Source: an uncultured Lachnospiraceae bacterium
GTDB lineage: Bacteria; Bacillota; Clostridia; Lachnospirales; Lachnospiraceae
Direction of reading: 5' to 3'
Assembly: GCA_947177165.1 (NCBI GenBank)
Contig: CAMWTP010000003.1
Span: 84,590-148,589 of the forward strand
DNA length: 64,000 bases
The position numbers and the translations under genes are program-made. Below are positions 1 through 8,586 of the stretch, piece after piece. The notes under the pieces were generated by a model. It did not search any database, was not told where the DNA came from, and saw only the letters and a program-made list of their open reading frames with translations. Numbering within the stretch: position 1 is the stretch's first letter; every line of letters begins with the position of its first letter.

Positions 1-1129
1 GTACACTGCTTCTGTGTACAATGGACTTTCCAGACTGTTCGGCATGGCTTTTGACATTCCGTACACGGTATGCGTCGTCACGATGGCAGTGCTTACCGGG
101 GTGTATGTTATCCTAGGCGGATATATGGCTACTGCGATCAACGACTTTATCCAGGGCATTATTATGCTGTTTGGCATTGTGGCGGTCATCGCCGCTGTGC
201 TTTCCGGTCAGGGCGGATTTATCGAGGCAGTCAGAAAGCTCTCGGAGCTTCCGTCTGATGTGCCTGTCACACTGGGGCAGCAGGGTGCTTTCGCGTCCTT
301 TTTCGGCACGGATCCGCTGAATCTCTTAGGCGTTATTATCCTCACATCTCTCGGTACATGGGGACTTCCGCAGATGGTTCACAAGTTCTATGCCATCAAG
401 AGCGAGAAGGCAATCAAAACGGGTACGATTGTATCTACTTTCTTTGCTGTCATCGTGTCCGGAGGCTGCTATTTCCTGGGCGGATTTGGACGCCTGTTTG
501 ACTCGCCGGCTCTGTATAAAGCTGACGGCTCTGTGATGTATGACGCCGTCGTTCCTTCCATGCTGTCAACGCTGCCTGATATTTTGATCGGTATTGTCAT
601 TATCCTGGTGCTCTCAGCTTCCATGTCAACGCTCTCTTCCCTGGTATTGACTTCGGCATCGACGCTGACGCTCGATTTTATCAAGGGCAATCTCGTGAAG
701 GATATGGACGACAAAAAACAGTTGATCTACATACGCGTATTGATCGTATTTTTCATCGTGATCTCTGTTGTGCTGGCGCTGAACCCGCCCACCTTCATCG
801 CACAGCTCATGGGTATCTCGTGGGGTGCGCTCGCGGGAGCTTTCCTTGCGCCGTTCCTCTATGGCCTGTACTGGAAGGGCGTCACAAAGGCTGGCGTGTG
901 GGCAAGCTTCATCTGCGGCGTTGGTATTACGGTATCCAATATGTTCTTTCAGTTTATCGCCTCACCGATCAACGCCGGTGCCGCCGCGATGATTGTCGGA
1001 CTGATCGTCACACCGGTTGTCAGTCTGATAACACCGAAAATCGACAGCGGCTTTTTAGACAGGATATTCCAGTGCTATGACAATACTGCGAAAGTGTCAA
1101 GCAAAGAATATCTGAAAGAAGAATTGTAA
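1..1129 (+). CDS. Sodium:solute symporter (SSS family), 5'-truncated by window edge
   Basis: C-terminal part, about 375 residues, of a polytopic membrane transporter of the sodium:solute symporter family (relatives include PutP and PanF), which couples Na+ entry to uptake of a small organic solute. The frame is open to base 2 of the window, so the real start lies upstream. A GTG at 14 is internal: the residues before it continue the protein. Alternating hydrophobic segments run through the whole length, with the glycine- and serine-rich helices usual in this family (for example the SASMSTLSSLVLTSAS stretch near residue 210). The substrate cannot be told from the fragment. The gene ends just before a bidirectional terminator shared with the convergent ABC exporter operon. 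Confidence 0.85.
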   Translation, partial: YTASVYNGLSRLFGMAFDIPYTVCVVTMAVLTGVYVILGGYMATAINDFIQGIIMLFGIVAVIAAVLSGQGGFIEAVRKLSELPSDVPVTLGQQGAFASFFGTDPLNLLGVIILTSLGTWGLPQMVHKFYAIKSEKAIKTGTIVSTFFAVIVSGGCYFLGGFGRLFDSPALYKADGSVMYDAVVPSMLSTLPDILIGIVIILVLSASMSTLSSLVLTSASTLTLDFIKGNLVKDMDDKKQLIYIRVLIVFFIVISVVLALNPPTFIAQLMGISWGALAGAFLAPFLYGLYWKGVTKAGVWASFICGVGITVSNMFFQFIASPINAGAAAMIVGLIVTPVVSLITPKIDSGFLDRIFQCYDNTAKVSSKEYLKEEL

Positions 1130-1142
1130 AAATATGGTATAC

Positions 1143-1169
1143 AAAAAGGCGGCTCTAAACCGCCTTTTT
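1143..1169. terminator. Bidirectional intrinsic terminator
   Basis: Perfect 10-bp inverted repeat (AAAAAGGCGG and CCGCCTTTTT) with a 7-nt loop. It gives a GC-rich stem followed by a T run on both strands. It sits between the convergent symporter gene (ends 1129) and the ABC permease gene (ends 1173), so it probably stops both transcripts. Confidence 0.9.
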
Positions 1170-1172
1170 ACA

Positions 1173-3692
1173 TTACTCCGCCGCCTCAACAGACTCCACA
1201 ATGCTCATCTTCGCAATCCGCCCGAGCGGAAGGGCTGTCGCAAGCAGACAGGCCGCAATGGACAATACGGCGGCTTCCATCATTGCCGCCAGTGGAGGAG
1301 CGGTCAGCTGTATCGCTCCATTGCCTGCCGACTCCACGAGTATTGTGCACAGATATCCAGCTGCACTTCCGATAACTGCCGCAAAGATTCCATAATACGC
1401 GCCCTCCCACAAAAAGGTTTTGTACAGGCTTTCTGCGCTCATGCCGATTGCCCGCTGTGTGCCGATCTCTGCCACTCTCGTATGGATATTGGTGTAGACC
1501 GTATTGACAATATTCAAAATTCCGATAATCCCAATCAGCAAAATCAATCCCCACGCAAGCAGCTTAATCTGTGCTTCGCTCTCCGCAAGCTGCCTGTCTG
1601 TATCTTCATAGGACACCCATGTTGTCCCGGCTGCGCGTGCACAGAGACTGTCAAGCGTGCGGTCAAACGCCTCCCTGTCCGCGTCCGCACGCAAAATCGG
1701 GCGAAACTCCGCATAAATGTCATTCCCTGTCAATTGCGGATACAGCTGGTCACTCACAAGCACCTGCACACCGAGTATAAACCCATTATTTCCAACGCTG
1801 AAATAGCCATCGTAGCCGTTCAATGTCAACAGCACCCGCAGCCTTTTTCCGGATATGGTGATTGTGCTGCCCTCCTCAATGCACGTTGTTCCTGCATCCA
1901 CCCCTTCTATATTGACAGGAAGCGGATTGCGGACGACACAGCCCTCCCCCGCCTTCAGCGCACGCAGCTGCTCCTCTGTCAGCTGACCGGCAAAACGGTA
2001 ATCCGCCCAGCAGTCATTGACTCCGTAAATCTGGAAATGCTCGACCGGGTTCTGCGCAAAATCAATATCCGTCTCAATCCCGACGGGCTCATACTGTTCA
2101 TCTGACTCATAAAACGTATACTGCTGTGCCGCCACAGCTGCCACATTGCGGTCCGCTTCCATCTGTCTTAATTCGTCTGGTGAAAATCCACCGTATTCAT
2201 TCACCACAGAGTAATCCCCCAGATGCTCCGATTCCGCGCCTGTGACACTTAACTTCGAGAGATAACTCTGCAGTGTGACAAACACTGTGATACTCATGAC
2301 AAGCGACACTATCGTAACAACAGTGCGGCTCCTGTTCCTCCGCAGGTTTAACGCTGCATAGTACCGCTCAAAACAGCGTATCCGTCTCTCCTTGCGGCTC
2401 CTGCGGCTGATTTTTGCATTCCTGTCTCCGCATGATGTGATACCATGTATTGCAGTCACGGGGGAGACCTTCGCCGCAAAACGGGCAGCTGGAATCACAG
2501 CAAGAAAAGCAAACAGCAGCGTAATCAGCGCACTCACAAGAAGATATCCCCATTTTCCAGCGCTGTTTTCTGCAATCATCTCCTGCAGCTGTACTGTGTC
2601 CGGTGAGAGAAACATCTCCGGCGGCATCTGGTTTACCACCGCGCTTAAAATCCCTTTCGCTGACAGGAAACCGCCAAGCATCCCCACCGGAATGCCGCAC
2701 AGACACAACAGCAGGATCTCATCCGCCACAATGCGGTACAACTGCCCTCTCTGTGCGCCGACTGCGCGGAGCACGCCGTACTGTCCTATCCGCCGGGTGA
2801 CTGCGATCCTTTGGATATTGTAGATCACCAGCCCTGCTGCTGACAGAATCAGCACGACTACCAGGACACCTGCGAAAATGAGAAACAAAAAGCCGTCATC
2901 ATCCAGCATCATGCTGTCCTCATCCGCACTGTAACGAATCCCCAGCGCATTCAAATACGGATGATTGTAGAGCGTATCCAGCTCGTGAATTCCCAGATAT
3001 TCTATCAGGTCGTCCACAGTCGCCTGAAAATCCCTTTTGCCCACAGTGCGGATATCCATACAGTAATAGAGATACTGAGACGGGAGAACCGCTGCTGCCG
3101 TTCCCTCCCCCACGAACCCAAGAATGTTCCCATAAGTATAGCCCAGATAATTGCTCTGCAGAATACCCGTCAGCACAAAATCCGCCCTGTACTCATATTC
3201 CTCTATCACGACGCCATGGCGCAGTGCCTTGGCAAGTGACAAAGAGATTGTATCGCCAACCGTTCCTGTGAATCCCAGAAACTGCAGCGCATCCTCCGGC
3301 AGTGCAATCTCCATCGGTTTCTCAGGCAGCCGCCCCTGCGCCAGCCTGGTGTAGGACGGAAGGGTGCGAACACCATCTCCCCAGTACTCCGTCAAATCCA
3401 GCCGCAGCAGATCATTCAAATCCATACTGCCTGCCTGAATATAACGTCCTGCGTAGGAAAGTCTCGGATCGCGCTCCAGAACCTGCGCCTGCTCTTCAGT
3501 CAGCTGTACAAAGGATGCATAGCGGTCACCCCCAATGGCAATCGCCTGCTGTCTGCGCATCGCCCCCAGCACACCCGCAGACTGTCCCACTGCAGTTGTC
3601 ATGAACGTTGACAAAATCACCGCAATCAAAATAAGAACGGACACTTTCTGTCCCATGATTTCTTTCCAGGCTAATATACGATACGATTTCAT
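1173..3692 (-). CDS. FtsX-like ABC transporter permease (MacB/YknZ type, two FtsX domains)
   Basis: Membrane subunit, 839 residues, of an ABC exporter. A membrane helix near residues 18-37 is followed by a large extracytoplasmic domain. The first FtsX block lies at about 275-400, with the cytoplasmic loop containing RRIGQYGVLRAVGAQRGQL. Another helix lies near 450, then a second extracytoplasmic domain, then a second FtsX block at about 720-835 with EIGTQRAIGMSAESL. Two FtsX units in one chain is the usual arrangement in Firmicute exporters of peptides or antibiotics. The start ATG overlaps the stop of the ATPase gene by 4 bp (ATGA), so the two are translationally coupled and surely form one transporter. 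The substrate is unknown. No two-component or BceAB-like partner gene is adjacent. Confidence 0.93.
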   Translation of the reverse strand: MKSYRILAWKEIMGQKVSVLILIAVILSTFMTTAVGQSAGVLGAMRRQQAIAIGGDRYASFVQLTEEQAQVLERDPRLSYAGRYIQAGSMDLNDLLRLDLTEYWGDGVRTLPSYTRLAQGRLPEKPMEIALPEDALQFLGFTGTVGDTISLSLAKALRHGVVIEEYEYRADFVLTGILQSNYLGYTYGNILGFVGEGTAAAVLPSQYLYYCMDIRTVGKRDFQATVDDLIEYLGIHELDTLYNHPYLNALGIRYSADEDSMMLDDDGFLFLIFAGVLVVVLILSAAGLVIYNIQRIAVTRRIGQYGVLRAVGAQRGQLYRIVADEILLLCLCGIPVGMLGGFLSAKGILSAVVNQMPPEMFLSPDTVQLQEMIAENSAGKWGYLLVSALITLLFAFLAVIPAARFAAKVSPVTAIHGITSCGDRNAKISRRSRKERRIRCFERYYAALNLRRNRSRTVVTIVSLVMSITVFVTLQSYLSKLSVTGAESEHLGDYSVVNEYGGFSPDELRQMEADRNVAAVAAQQYTFYESDEQYEPVGIETDIDFAQNPVEHFQIYGVNDCWADYRFAGQLTEEQLRALKAGEGCVVRNPLPVNIEGVDAGTTCIEEGSTITISGKRLRVLLTLNGYDGYFSVGNNGFILGVQVLVSDQLYPQLTGNDIYAEFRPILRADADREAFDRTLDSLCARAAGTTWVSYEDTDRQLAESEAQIKLLAWGLILLIGIIGILNIVNTVYTNIHTRVAEIGTQRAIGMSAESLYKTFLWEGAYYGIFAAVIGSAAGYLCTILVESAGNGAIQLTAPPLAAMMEAAVLSIAACLLATALPLGRIAKMSIVESVEAAE

Positions 3693-4387
3693 GATCTCAC
3701 CGTCTCTTTCCCGGTCTTTGCCGCCTCCTCCGACACCACGCCGTCCATGATCACCAATCTGCGCTCCGCCATCTGTGCAATCCGGCTGTCATGTGTGATG
3801 ACAACCAGTGTCTTTCCCATTTTCCGCCGGATTCCCTCCAGCATCTTCATGACTTCCTCGCCGCTTTTGCTGTCCAGATTTCCAGTCGGCTCGTCCGCGA
3901 AGATGACATCCGGTCCGGCAATCAGTGCGCGCGCAATCGCCACTCTCTGCTGCTGCCCGCCGCTCAGCTCGTGCGGCAAATGCGTCAGCCGGTCATGAAT
4001 GCCCAGCATTCCCGCCAGCTCCTCCAGATACGCCCTGTCCTCCTGCTTTTTGTCCAGCAGCAGCGGCATCAGAATATTTTCCCGTGCCGTCAGCACAGGC
4101 AGCAGGTTAAACTGCTGAAAAATAAAACCGATCCGTCTGCGGCGAAATGCGGACAACTCCCTGTCCTTTAACTGATAAATGTCCTGACCATCATAGGACA
4201 GCCTTCCCTCTGTCGGGAAATCCAGACCTGACAACAGGTGCAGCAGCGTACTCTTCCCACTGCCGGACGGCCCCATGATGGAAATAAAATCCCCTTCCGC
4301 AATCTCCAGATTTGCCCTGTGAAGCGCGGTGACCTTGTTCGCACCGCTTCCATAAACTTTGCTCAGGTTTTCTGCTTTGATTAACAT
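3689..4387 (-). CDS. ABC transporter ATP-binding protein (MacB/LolD type)
   Basis: Cytoplasmic ATPase subunit, 232 residues, powering the FtsX-like permease encoded immediately downstream. Walker A is GPSGSGKST at residues 39-47, the Q-loop glutamine is Q91, the signature is LSGGQQQR at 141-148, and Walker B is followed by catalytic E166 (VIFADEP). An H-loop histidine is present in VITHDS. Length and motif spacing match the LolD/MacB ATPase subfamily. The ribosome site AAAAGGAG lies 8-9 nt before the ATG. The 99-bp gap to the upstream lipoprotein gene shows no terminator, so this pair could be read from the upstream operon or from its own promoter. Confidence 0.95.
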   Translation of the reverse strand: MLIKAENLSKVYGSGANKVTALHRANLEIAEGDFISIMGPSGSGKSTLLHLLSGLDFPTEGRLSYDGQDIYQLKDRELSAFRRRRIGFIFQQFNLLPVLTARENILMPLLLDKKQEDRAYLEELAGMLGIHDRLTHLPHELSGGQQQRVAIARALIAGPDVIFADEPTGNLDSKSGEEVMKMLEGIRRKMGKTLVVITHDSRIAQMAERRLVIMDGVVSEEAAKTGKETVRS

Positions 4388-4486
4388 AAAATCACACTCC
4401 TTTTCGTCTTTTTGCGACTACCAGAAGAGTGTAATCGATAAATCTCAAAATTCGCTCAAGATTCTAAAAGGAATCCATGCAGCCCG

Positions 4487-5131
4487 TCAATATGTGTCCA
4501 GATTATGCCGCTCTGTCTCGTTAAAGACGCCGTCATCAAACTCCCCCGGTGTAACCTCCGGCAGATACCAGACCAGCATCATAAAGTAGTTATATAAATC
4601 TGTATCCTGAAAAATATAACCGTGTCTGGCGTAGATCTCGTTCTTGGCAAGATGCAGAATCAGCGGCGGTACACCCTCAAAATCCTCCATGGAATAAACC
4701 TTTGTGTCAGTAGCATACAACGGCTCTATATACATGGAAATATCCCGCACTTCCCTGACATTCTCCATATAGTTCATCCATTCACTGTAAAACGAACAGT
4801 GCTCCCGATACCTGCTCCGCTTCCCGATTTCCTCCAGAAGGCGCTCTTCTGACCAGTCTGCACTGTACTGTTCAGGCTGTTCTGGCTGCTCCTCCATATC
4901 TGACACTTCAGGCTGTTGTGCCTGCTCCTCCATATCTGACATTTCAGGCTGCTGTATCTGATCCTCCACATCATCACCGCTATTGCCCTGTCCATCATCT
5001 GCAAACTCTATACTTATAACTTCCTCCGTTTTATCACCGCGATACGCCTGGGCACCACAGCCCACATTCAGTATGCAGCAGCACAGCAGAACCGTACTAA
5101 TTTTTATTCCCCTGACAATACACTTTTTCAT
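4487..5131 (-). CDS. Lipoprotein with YARHG domain
   Basis: Predicted secreted lipoprotein, 214 residues. The N-terminus is a lipoprotein signal: basic KKCIVRGIK, a hydrophobic core, then the lipobox LNVGC with the modified cysteine near residue 25. An acidic, glutamine- and proline-rich linker (about residues 45-90) carries two near-identical repeats (QQPEMSDMEEQ / QQPEVSDMEEQ). The C-terminal part holds the YARHG motif (NEIYARHGYIFQ) followed by a WYLPEV-type segment. YARHG is a small extracellular domain, common in Lachnospiraceae, of uncertain role and often seen in proteins thought to contact the cell wall. It is the last gene of a three-gene operon. Its start overlaps the stop of the RCC1 gene by 4 bp. 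Confidence 0.85.
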   Translation of the reverse strand: MKKCIVRGIKISTVLLCCCILNVGCGAQAYRGDKTEEVISIEFADDGQGNSGDDVEDQIQQPEMSDMEEQAQQPEVSDMEEQPEQPEQYSADWSEERLLEEIGKRSRYREHCSFYSEWMNYMENVREVRDISMYIEPLYATDTKVYSMEDFEGVPPLILHLAKNEIYARHGYIFQDTDLYNYFMMLVWYLPEVTPGEFDDGVFNETERHNLDTY

Positions 5132-6171
5132 ATTTTAAAACCCTTTCTGAACTTACTAAATCTGGCACACCCGTCATCGCTATAAATGCCAATCTGAATA
5201 TCATAATCTTCTCCCTCATACGCAACAATGAAATATCCCCATCCTAAATCATATTGCTCATAACCGCTTCCATAGCATTCTATCACTTTTTCCAGTGTAT
5301 CTCCCTCCTTTAACATATCTTTGCACATTTCATCACATTTCGTACTTTCGATCACTGCAAGCTGCCCCTGATCGTCAAAAATGAACACCCACATATTTTT
5401 ATTTGCGCTGTAGAGCCGATAATTTCCCTCATCTGTATTTCCAACTGTATAATCAACCTTATTGTCATCCAGAAATTGCTTTAATGTCTCCTCTGACCAC
5501 AACAATTCCACATCCTTTAATGATACAGAAAGCGGTATGAATTCCTGTATAGAAATCTTTTGGAGCGTTTCTGACGCCACCACTTCCTGCACTGTATCCA
5601 GATCATTGATTCCACCGATCTCTTTTTGTGTGCCAATTCCTTCACCACATCCGTAAAAATCCCCGTCTGTTGTCAGTACGATTAAGTTATCCTGTGCCTG
5701 TACCTGCTGTGCACTGTTAAATGAGACACTTCCCATCCATACACACTGCACATGCTCCATTACTTTCCATGGTGTCTGTATCTGTGCAGAAAAAAATCCC
5801 GCTCCACACTGTCCCAGCCGATTATCTCCCCACGTCCATAAATTGTCATCCTCATCAATCACTGCATATGTATTTAGAAATGATGTTACATACTTTGCAT
5901 TTTCCATTACCTTTTGCGGCTCATAAAATGTGTTATCCGAAAAGGAAACATAATCTTTATTCCCCAGCACATAGACATCCTTATTCCCAGTCAGCAAAAT
6001 AACAGACGAATAACCACACTTTGCATAAACCACATTTTCCATTAAGAGAACCGGTTCCGTGACAACATTCATATATGTACTGTTTAATTCATCCTTGGTT
6101 GATTGTTGCAATATGCCCGCCGGATTTCCTCCCAATCCGTAGAGCTGGTTATCCCCGGTAATGTAAATCAC
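5128..6171 (-). CDS. RCC1-repeat (beta-propeller) protein
   Basis: Protein of 347 residues. The first 200 residues or so carry RCC1-like blades (ITGDNQLYGLGGNPAG, VYVLGNKDYV, LWTWGDNRLGQCGAG, FYGCGEGIG), the pattern of a beta-propeller that usually serves as a binding platform. The C-terminal 130 residues are not RCC1-like and are unrecognised. The start is GTG, overlapping the TGA of the upstream membrane-stub gene (GTGA); the ribosome site is weak, so translation is probably coupled. The protein has no signal peptide or membrane helix of its own. This raises the possibility that it was once, or is by frameshifting, joined to the membrane stub encoded just upstream, which would place the propeller outside the cell. 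Confidence 0.8.
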   Translation of the reverse strand: MIYITGDNQLYGLGGNPAGILQQSTKDELNSTYMNVVTEPVLLMENVVYAKCGYSSVILLTGNKDVYVLGNKDYVSFSDNTFYEPQKVMENAKYVTSFLNTYAVIDEDDNLWTWGDNRLGQCGAGFFSAQIQTPWKVMEHVQCVWMGSVSFNSAQQVQAQDNLIVLTTDGDFYGCGEGIGTQKEIGGINDLDTVQEVVASETLQKISIQEFIPLSVSLKDVELLWSEETLKQFLDDNKVDYTVGNTDEGNYRLYSANKNMWVFIFDDQGQLAVIESTKCDEMCKDMLKEGDTLEKVIECYGSGYEQYDLGWGYFIVAYEGEDYDIQIGIYSDDGCARFSKFRKGFKI

Positions 6172-6548
6172 AAAATATTCGCCTGAAAAAGTATCGATTC
6201 TGTCTTTTCAAAATCAATTTCATCTACATCTGTTGTCCCGGTCTTCCCCGACACTTCCGGTGTCTCAATGTTCTTTACGCTTTTGTTATCCGTTTCCCTG
6301 AGCCTTTCTCCCGCGCTATACACCAAAGGAACATCAATTTTCACAAAATACGATGGCTTGTCCTCATAAATCCCATTCATAACTGGGCGCACCGGAATCA
6401 ACAGACGTGCAGCCAGAACAAGCCACAAAAGCTTTCTCCACCGGTAGCCCATCCGCACTCCTGCGAAATATGACACAACCCATGCCACAATGATAATCAT
6501 ATCCACAACAATCAGTGTTCCAATCAGATAAATCAACTGTTCCGCCAA
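6168..6548 (-). CDS. Truncated BlaR1/M56-like membrane protein
   Basis: Short membrane protein of about 126 residues. Two hydrophobic helices near the N-terminus (LIYLIGTLIVVDMIII and RKLLWLVLAARLLIPV) resemble the beginning of BlaR1-type M56 metallopeptidases, where the second helix is followed by LLIPV/F. No HExxH zinc motif or sensor domain follows; after about residue 60 there is only a hydrophilic tail. I chose the TTG at 6548 because GGAGG lies 8 nt upstream, whereas the ATG at 6561-6563 overlaps that GGAGG and has no site of its own. The gene lies directly behind a strong promoter and a BlaI-type palindrome, so the regulatory setting of an M56/BlaI pair survives although the protease body does not. 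Confidence 0.6.
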   Translation of the reverse strand: MAEQLIYLIGTLIVVDMIIIVAWVVSYFAGVRMGYRWRKLLWLVLAARLLIPVRPVMNGIYEDKPSYFVKIDVPLVYSAGERLRETDNKSVKNIETPEVSGKTGTTDVDEIDFEKTESILFQANIL

Positions 6549-6575
6549 AGCAACAACCTCCATCCGTTCAAGCTA

Positions 6576-6591
6576 TTAGACAATTGTCTAA
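6576..6591. promoter_or_regulatory. BlaI/MecI-type operator palindrome
   Basis: Perfect 16-bp palindrome TTAGACAATTGTCTAA placed right after the -10 element of the minus-strand promoter at 6596-6624, so it should cover the transcription start. Size and form fit operators of BlaI/MecI-family winged-helix repressors, which normally control BlaR1/M56 genes. No repressor gene is found nearby, so it would act in trans. The family assignment is inference from form and context. Confidence 0.65.
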
Positions 6592-6595
6592 ATAA

Positions 6596-6624
6596 AGAAT
6601 AGCACGATGCAGGTATCCTGTCAA
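6596..6624 (-). promoter_or_regulatory. Promoter of the M56-stub/RCC1/YARHG operon
   Basis: On the minus strand a perfect -35 box TTGACA (6619-6624) is followed by a 17-bp spacer and the -10 box TATTCT (6596-6601). This is an almost ideal sigma-A promoter. The palindrome at 6576-6591 overlaps the expected start site. Confidence 0.8.
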
Positions 6625-6731
6625 TGGACCTCCCGAAAATACTCCCTTCGTGTGAGATTAGAAATGTTACAGGAACTGCATATCCTGACCACATGGCCAC
6701 AAAAATGCAATGAGCAGAATCCAACAAATAT

Positions 6732-6760
6732 TTGAGATTTCCCAAAGTATATGGTATCAT
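6732..6760 (+). promoter_or_regulatory. Promoter of the Rpn-family remnant
   Basis: TTGAGA (6732-6737), 17-bp spacer, TATCAT (6755-6760), about 35 bp before the ATG at 6796. Good match to sigma-A consensus. Confidence 0.55.
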
Positions 6761-6795
6761 CATAGTAAATACAAAAGCAAAAAGGCGGCAGGAAT

Positions 6796-7481
6796 ATGGG
6801 AAAACTAGACACACTGACAAAGGAATATATGAAACGGCCGGAAATATTTGCGGATGTGTTCAACCAGTTTCTATACCATGGCAGACAGATCATTGATTTT
6901 TGAGCGGTTTCTGGAAGGACGACCGCCTGCTTCCTGTAGTGACGATAATAGTGTACTTCGGATCGGAGAAATGGGACGGACCACTGAGTCTGCATGAAAT
7001 GTATTCAGACTGCAGTGCGGAAATTCTAAAATATACCATGGATTACAGAATAAACCTGATAGCGCCCAATGCGCTGTCCGACAGTGAGATTGATGCGTTT
7101 CAGTCAAACATGAGGGAGATCATGCGTTATATCAAATATTCCAAGGATAAGAAAAAACTGAGCAGTGTTATCCGTACAGAACAACGTTTTAAATGCGTAG
7201 AGCGGGATGCCGCAGAGATTATAAATGCGGCGACCGGTTCAAACATGAGAATTGATAAAGGAAAGGAGTCGGTTGATATGTGTATTGCAATACAGGAAAT
7301 AAGAGAAGAAGGCAAAAATGAAGGCATCATTGAAGGCAAAATGGAAGGCATCATTGAAGGAGCAATTACGTTTGCCCAAAAGCTGGGAGTCCAGAGAGAT
7401 CAGGTGAAAAAGTCAATCATGGAGGAATATGAAAAGAATGACGAGGAAGCGGAAGAACTCATAAAAGTATATTGGAAATGA
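6796..7481 (+). pseudogene. Rpn-family PD-(D/E)XK nuclease/transposase, internally deleted
   Basis: Remnant of a gene of the Rpn / PD-(D/E)XK nuclease family that is common in Lachnospiraceae. From the ATG at 6796 (AGGA ribosome site) 35 codons read MGKLDTLTKEYMKRP...HGRQIIDF and then hit TGA at 6901-6903. From about 6900 a different frame carries the rest: SGFWKDDRLLPVVTIIVYFG...GPLSLHEMY, then a C-terminal charged tail with repeated GIIEGKMEGIIEG. In intact relatives the two pieces are joined by some tens of residues that include much of the catalytic core, so this looks like an out-of-frame internal deletion at about 6895-6903. The promoter and ribosome site are still present. It is the only plus-strand gene after the symporter. 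Confidence 0.75.
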
Positions 7482-7513
7482 TCATCAGATAAATATTGAA
7501 TAACAATTCATGG

Positions 7514-7570
7514 AATCCCAATGTAAAGTATGTGGTCAACGTATGATACAATATACTTTGCATTGGGATT
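7514..7570. terminator. Long inverted repeat between convergent genes, probable terminator
   Basis: 18-bp arms (7514-7531 and 7553-7570) with one mismatch and a 21-nt loop, beginning AATCCCAATG and ending CATTGGGATT. It lies between the convergent ends of the Rpn remnant (7481) and the SUFU gene (7592). On the plus strand a short TTTT follows the stem. Confidence 0.55.
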
Positions 7571-7591
7571 TTAGGCATCCAGACGATATCA

Positions 7592-8330
7592 TTACTCCAC
7601 ATCAGCAAATTTCGGGACACCATCAAAGATATGAATCCTCGCAATGTCTCCCCTGACATGCTTTAACATCTCGTTAATATCGTGCTCCATCGCAAACTGG
7701 TACTCTTCTCTCGTGATGGGCACCACCCACAATAGATTGACCGTCTCCTCCATACAAGGCTTATAATCCGGCATATCCAGCCCCGGCACAAACCTGGGAT
7801 TAACAAATAGAAATGCTTCATAACCTTTGATCAGCTGACTTGGAACCGTGTGACCGTGTGCAAAGAAGGTATTCCCTGTAATCATCTCCATACCACATCT
7901 CAACCTCCGGCATTGGAATCAGACTGACACCCGCTGTTATCCCATAAATCACACCGTCCCTCGATCCCCTGACCAGCGCCCTGGGCGGAAATTCTTCCCC
8001 GTCTATGGCATAATAATTCTCACATTTTCCACAAAACTTTTCCAATGCCTCCATGTGCATGCTCTGTGTAATCTTCCAGTAATCCGGCTCAAACTCAAAC
8101 CAGTCCCAAAAAGCTTTACTGCGCTCCACCCGTTCTCCGATTACAGGGAAAGCCTCTGTGAGCTCCCATGCGCAGGGCGTCGTTCCCTTCACAAACTTCG
8201 AATAACCATGAAAACCTTCATACCCGCTCCACCCCGGAATCACGCAGATGATTTCGTCCTCCGACAGCAGCGCCGCAGCGTTTCCCTCCTCAAACCACAC
8301 AATTTTCAGCAGATCCGCATCAAGCTTCAT
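7592..8330 (-). pseudogene. Suppressor-of-fused (SUFU) domain protein, frameshifted
   Basis: Two overlapping minus-strand frames together encode one protein of about 245 residues resembling bacterial SUFU-domain proteins. The N-terminal frame (8330 to about 7895) reads MKLDADLLKIVWF...SLIPMPEVEMW. The C-terminal frame (about 7900 to 7592) reads GMEMITGNTFFAHGHTVP...NLLWVVPITREEYQFAMEHD, the LLWVVPIT block being typical of the end of the SUFU domain. The frames meet at 7890-7905 in ATGTGGTATGGAG. One surplus base, or a +1 ribosomal shift, would explain it. Bacterial SUFU proteins often act as immunity proteins in toxin systems, but no toxin gene is adjacent. The ribosome site before 8330 is weak. 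A sequencing error cannot be excluded. Confidence 0.6.
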
Positions 8331-8586
8331 ACCACCGATATCATGCGTAAAAAAGAACCTTTTTGCGAAGAAACGTCACTTGCAGCACAACATGCCTAAT
8401 CGTATAATAAAGACATACTTGTTCCCTTTCACAAACAGATTTATCGAGGAAATGGCGGCAAGCGTTGATATTTTAATACCTCTTAAATTGAGCGGAGGAA
8501 TATCTTTCTCCCCTGCTCGTGCGCCAGATGCCCGTCAGCTCCGGCTGATATGTTTCGTTCCGGCATCTGTGTGGACAGAAGAACAA
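8331..8586. other. Intergenic stretch without recognised gene
   Basis: Spacer of about 256 bp between the SUFU gene start and the terminator downstream of glutamine synthetase. It should contain the SUFU promoter (an AT-rich TTATTATAC lies near 8400 on the minus strand), but no convincing -35/-10 pair is visible. I see no RNA gene or repeat. Confidence 0.4.

Noticed and set aside
1134..2105. Long plus-strand open frame of 323 codons opposite the ABC permease
   Set aside because: It is antisense to a well-supported permease gene, with cysteine- and arginine-rich, domain-free translation typical of a shadow frame.
4388..4486. Separate promoter for the ABC exporter genes
   Set aside because: TTGAGC followed at 17 bp by GATTAC is too weak to call; read-through from the upstream operon is equally possible.
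4860..4970. CRISPR-like or other tandem repeat array in the lipoprotein gene
   Set aside because: Only two imperfect copies within a coding linker (QQPExSDMEEQ); this is protein low complexity.
7514..7570. Miniature transposable element
   Set aside because: The inverted repeat is strong, but I see no flanking target duplication and no second copy in the window. A shared terminator explains it.
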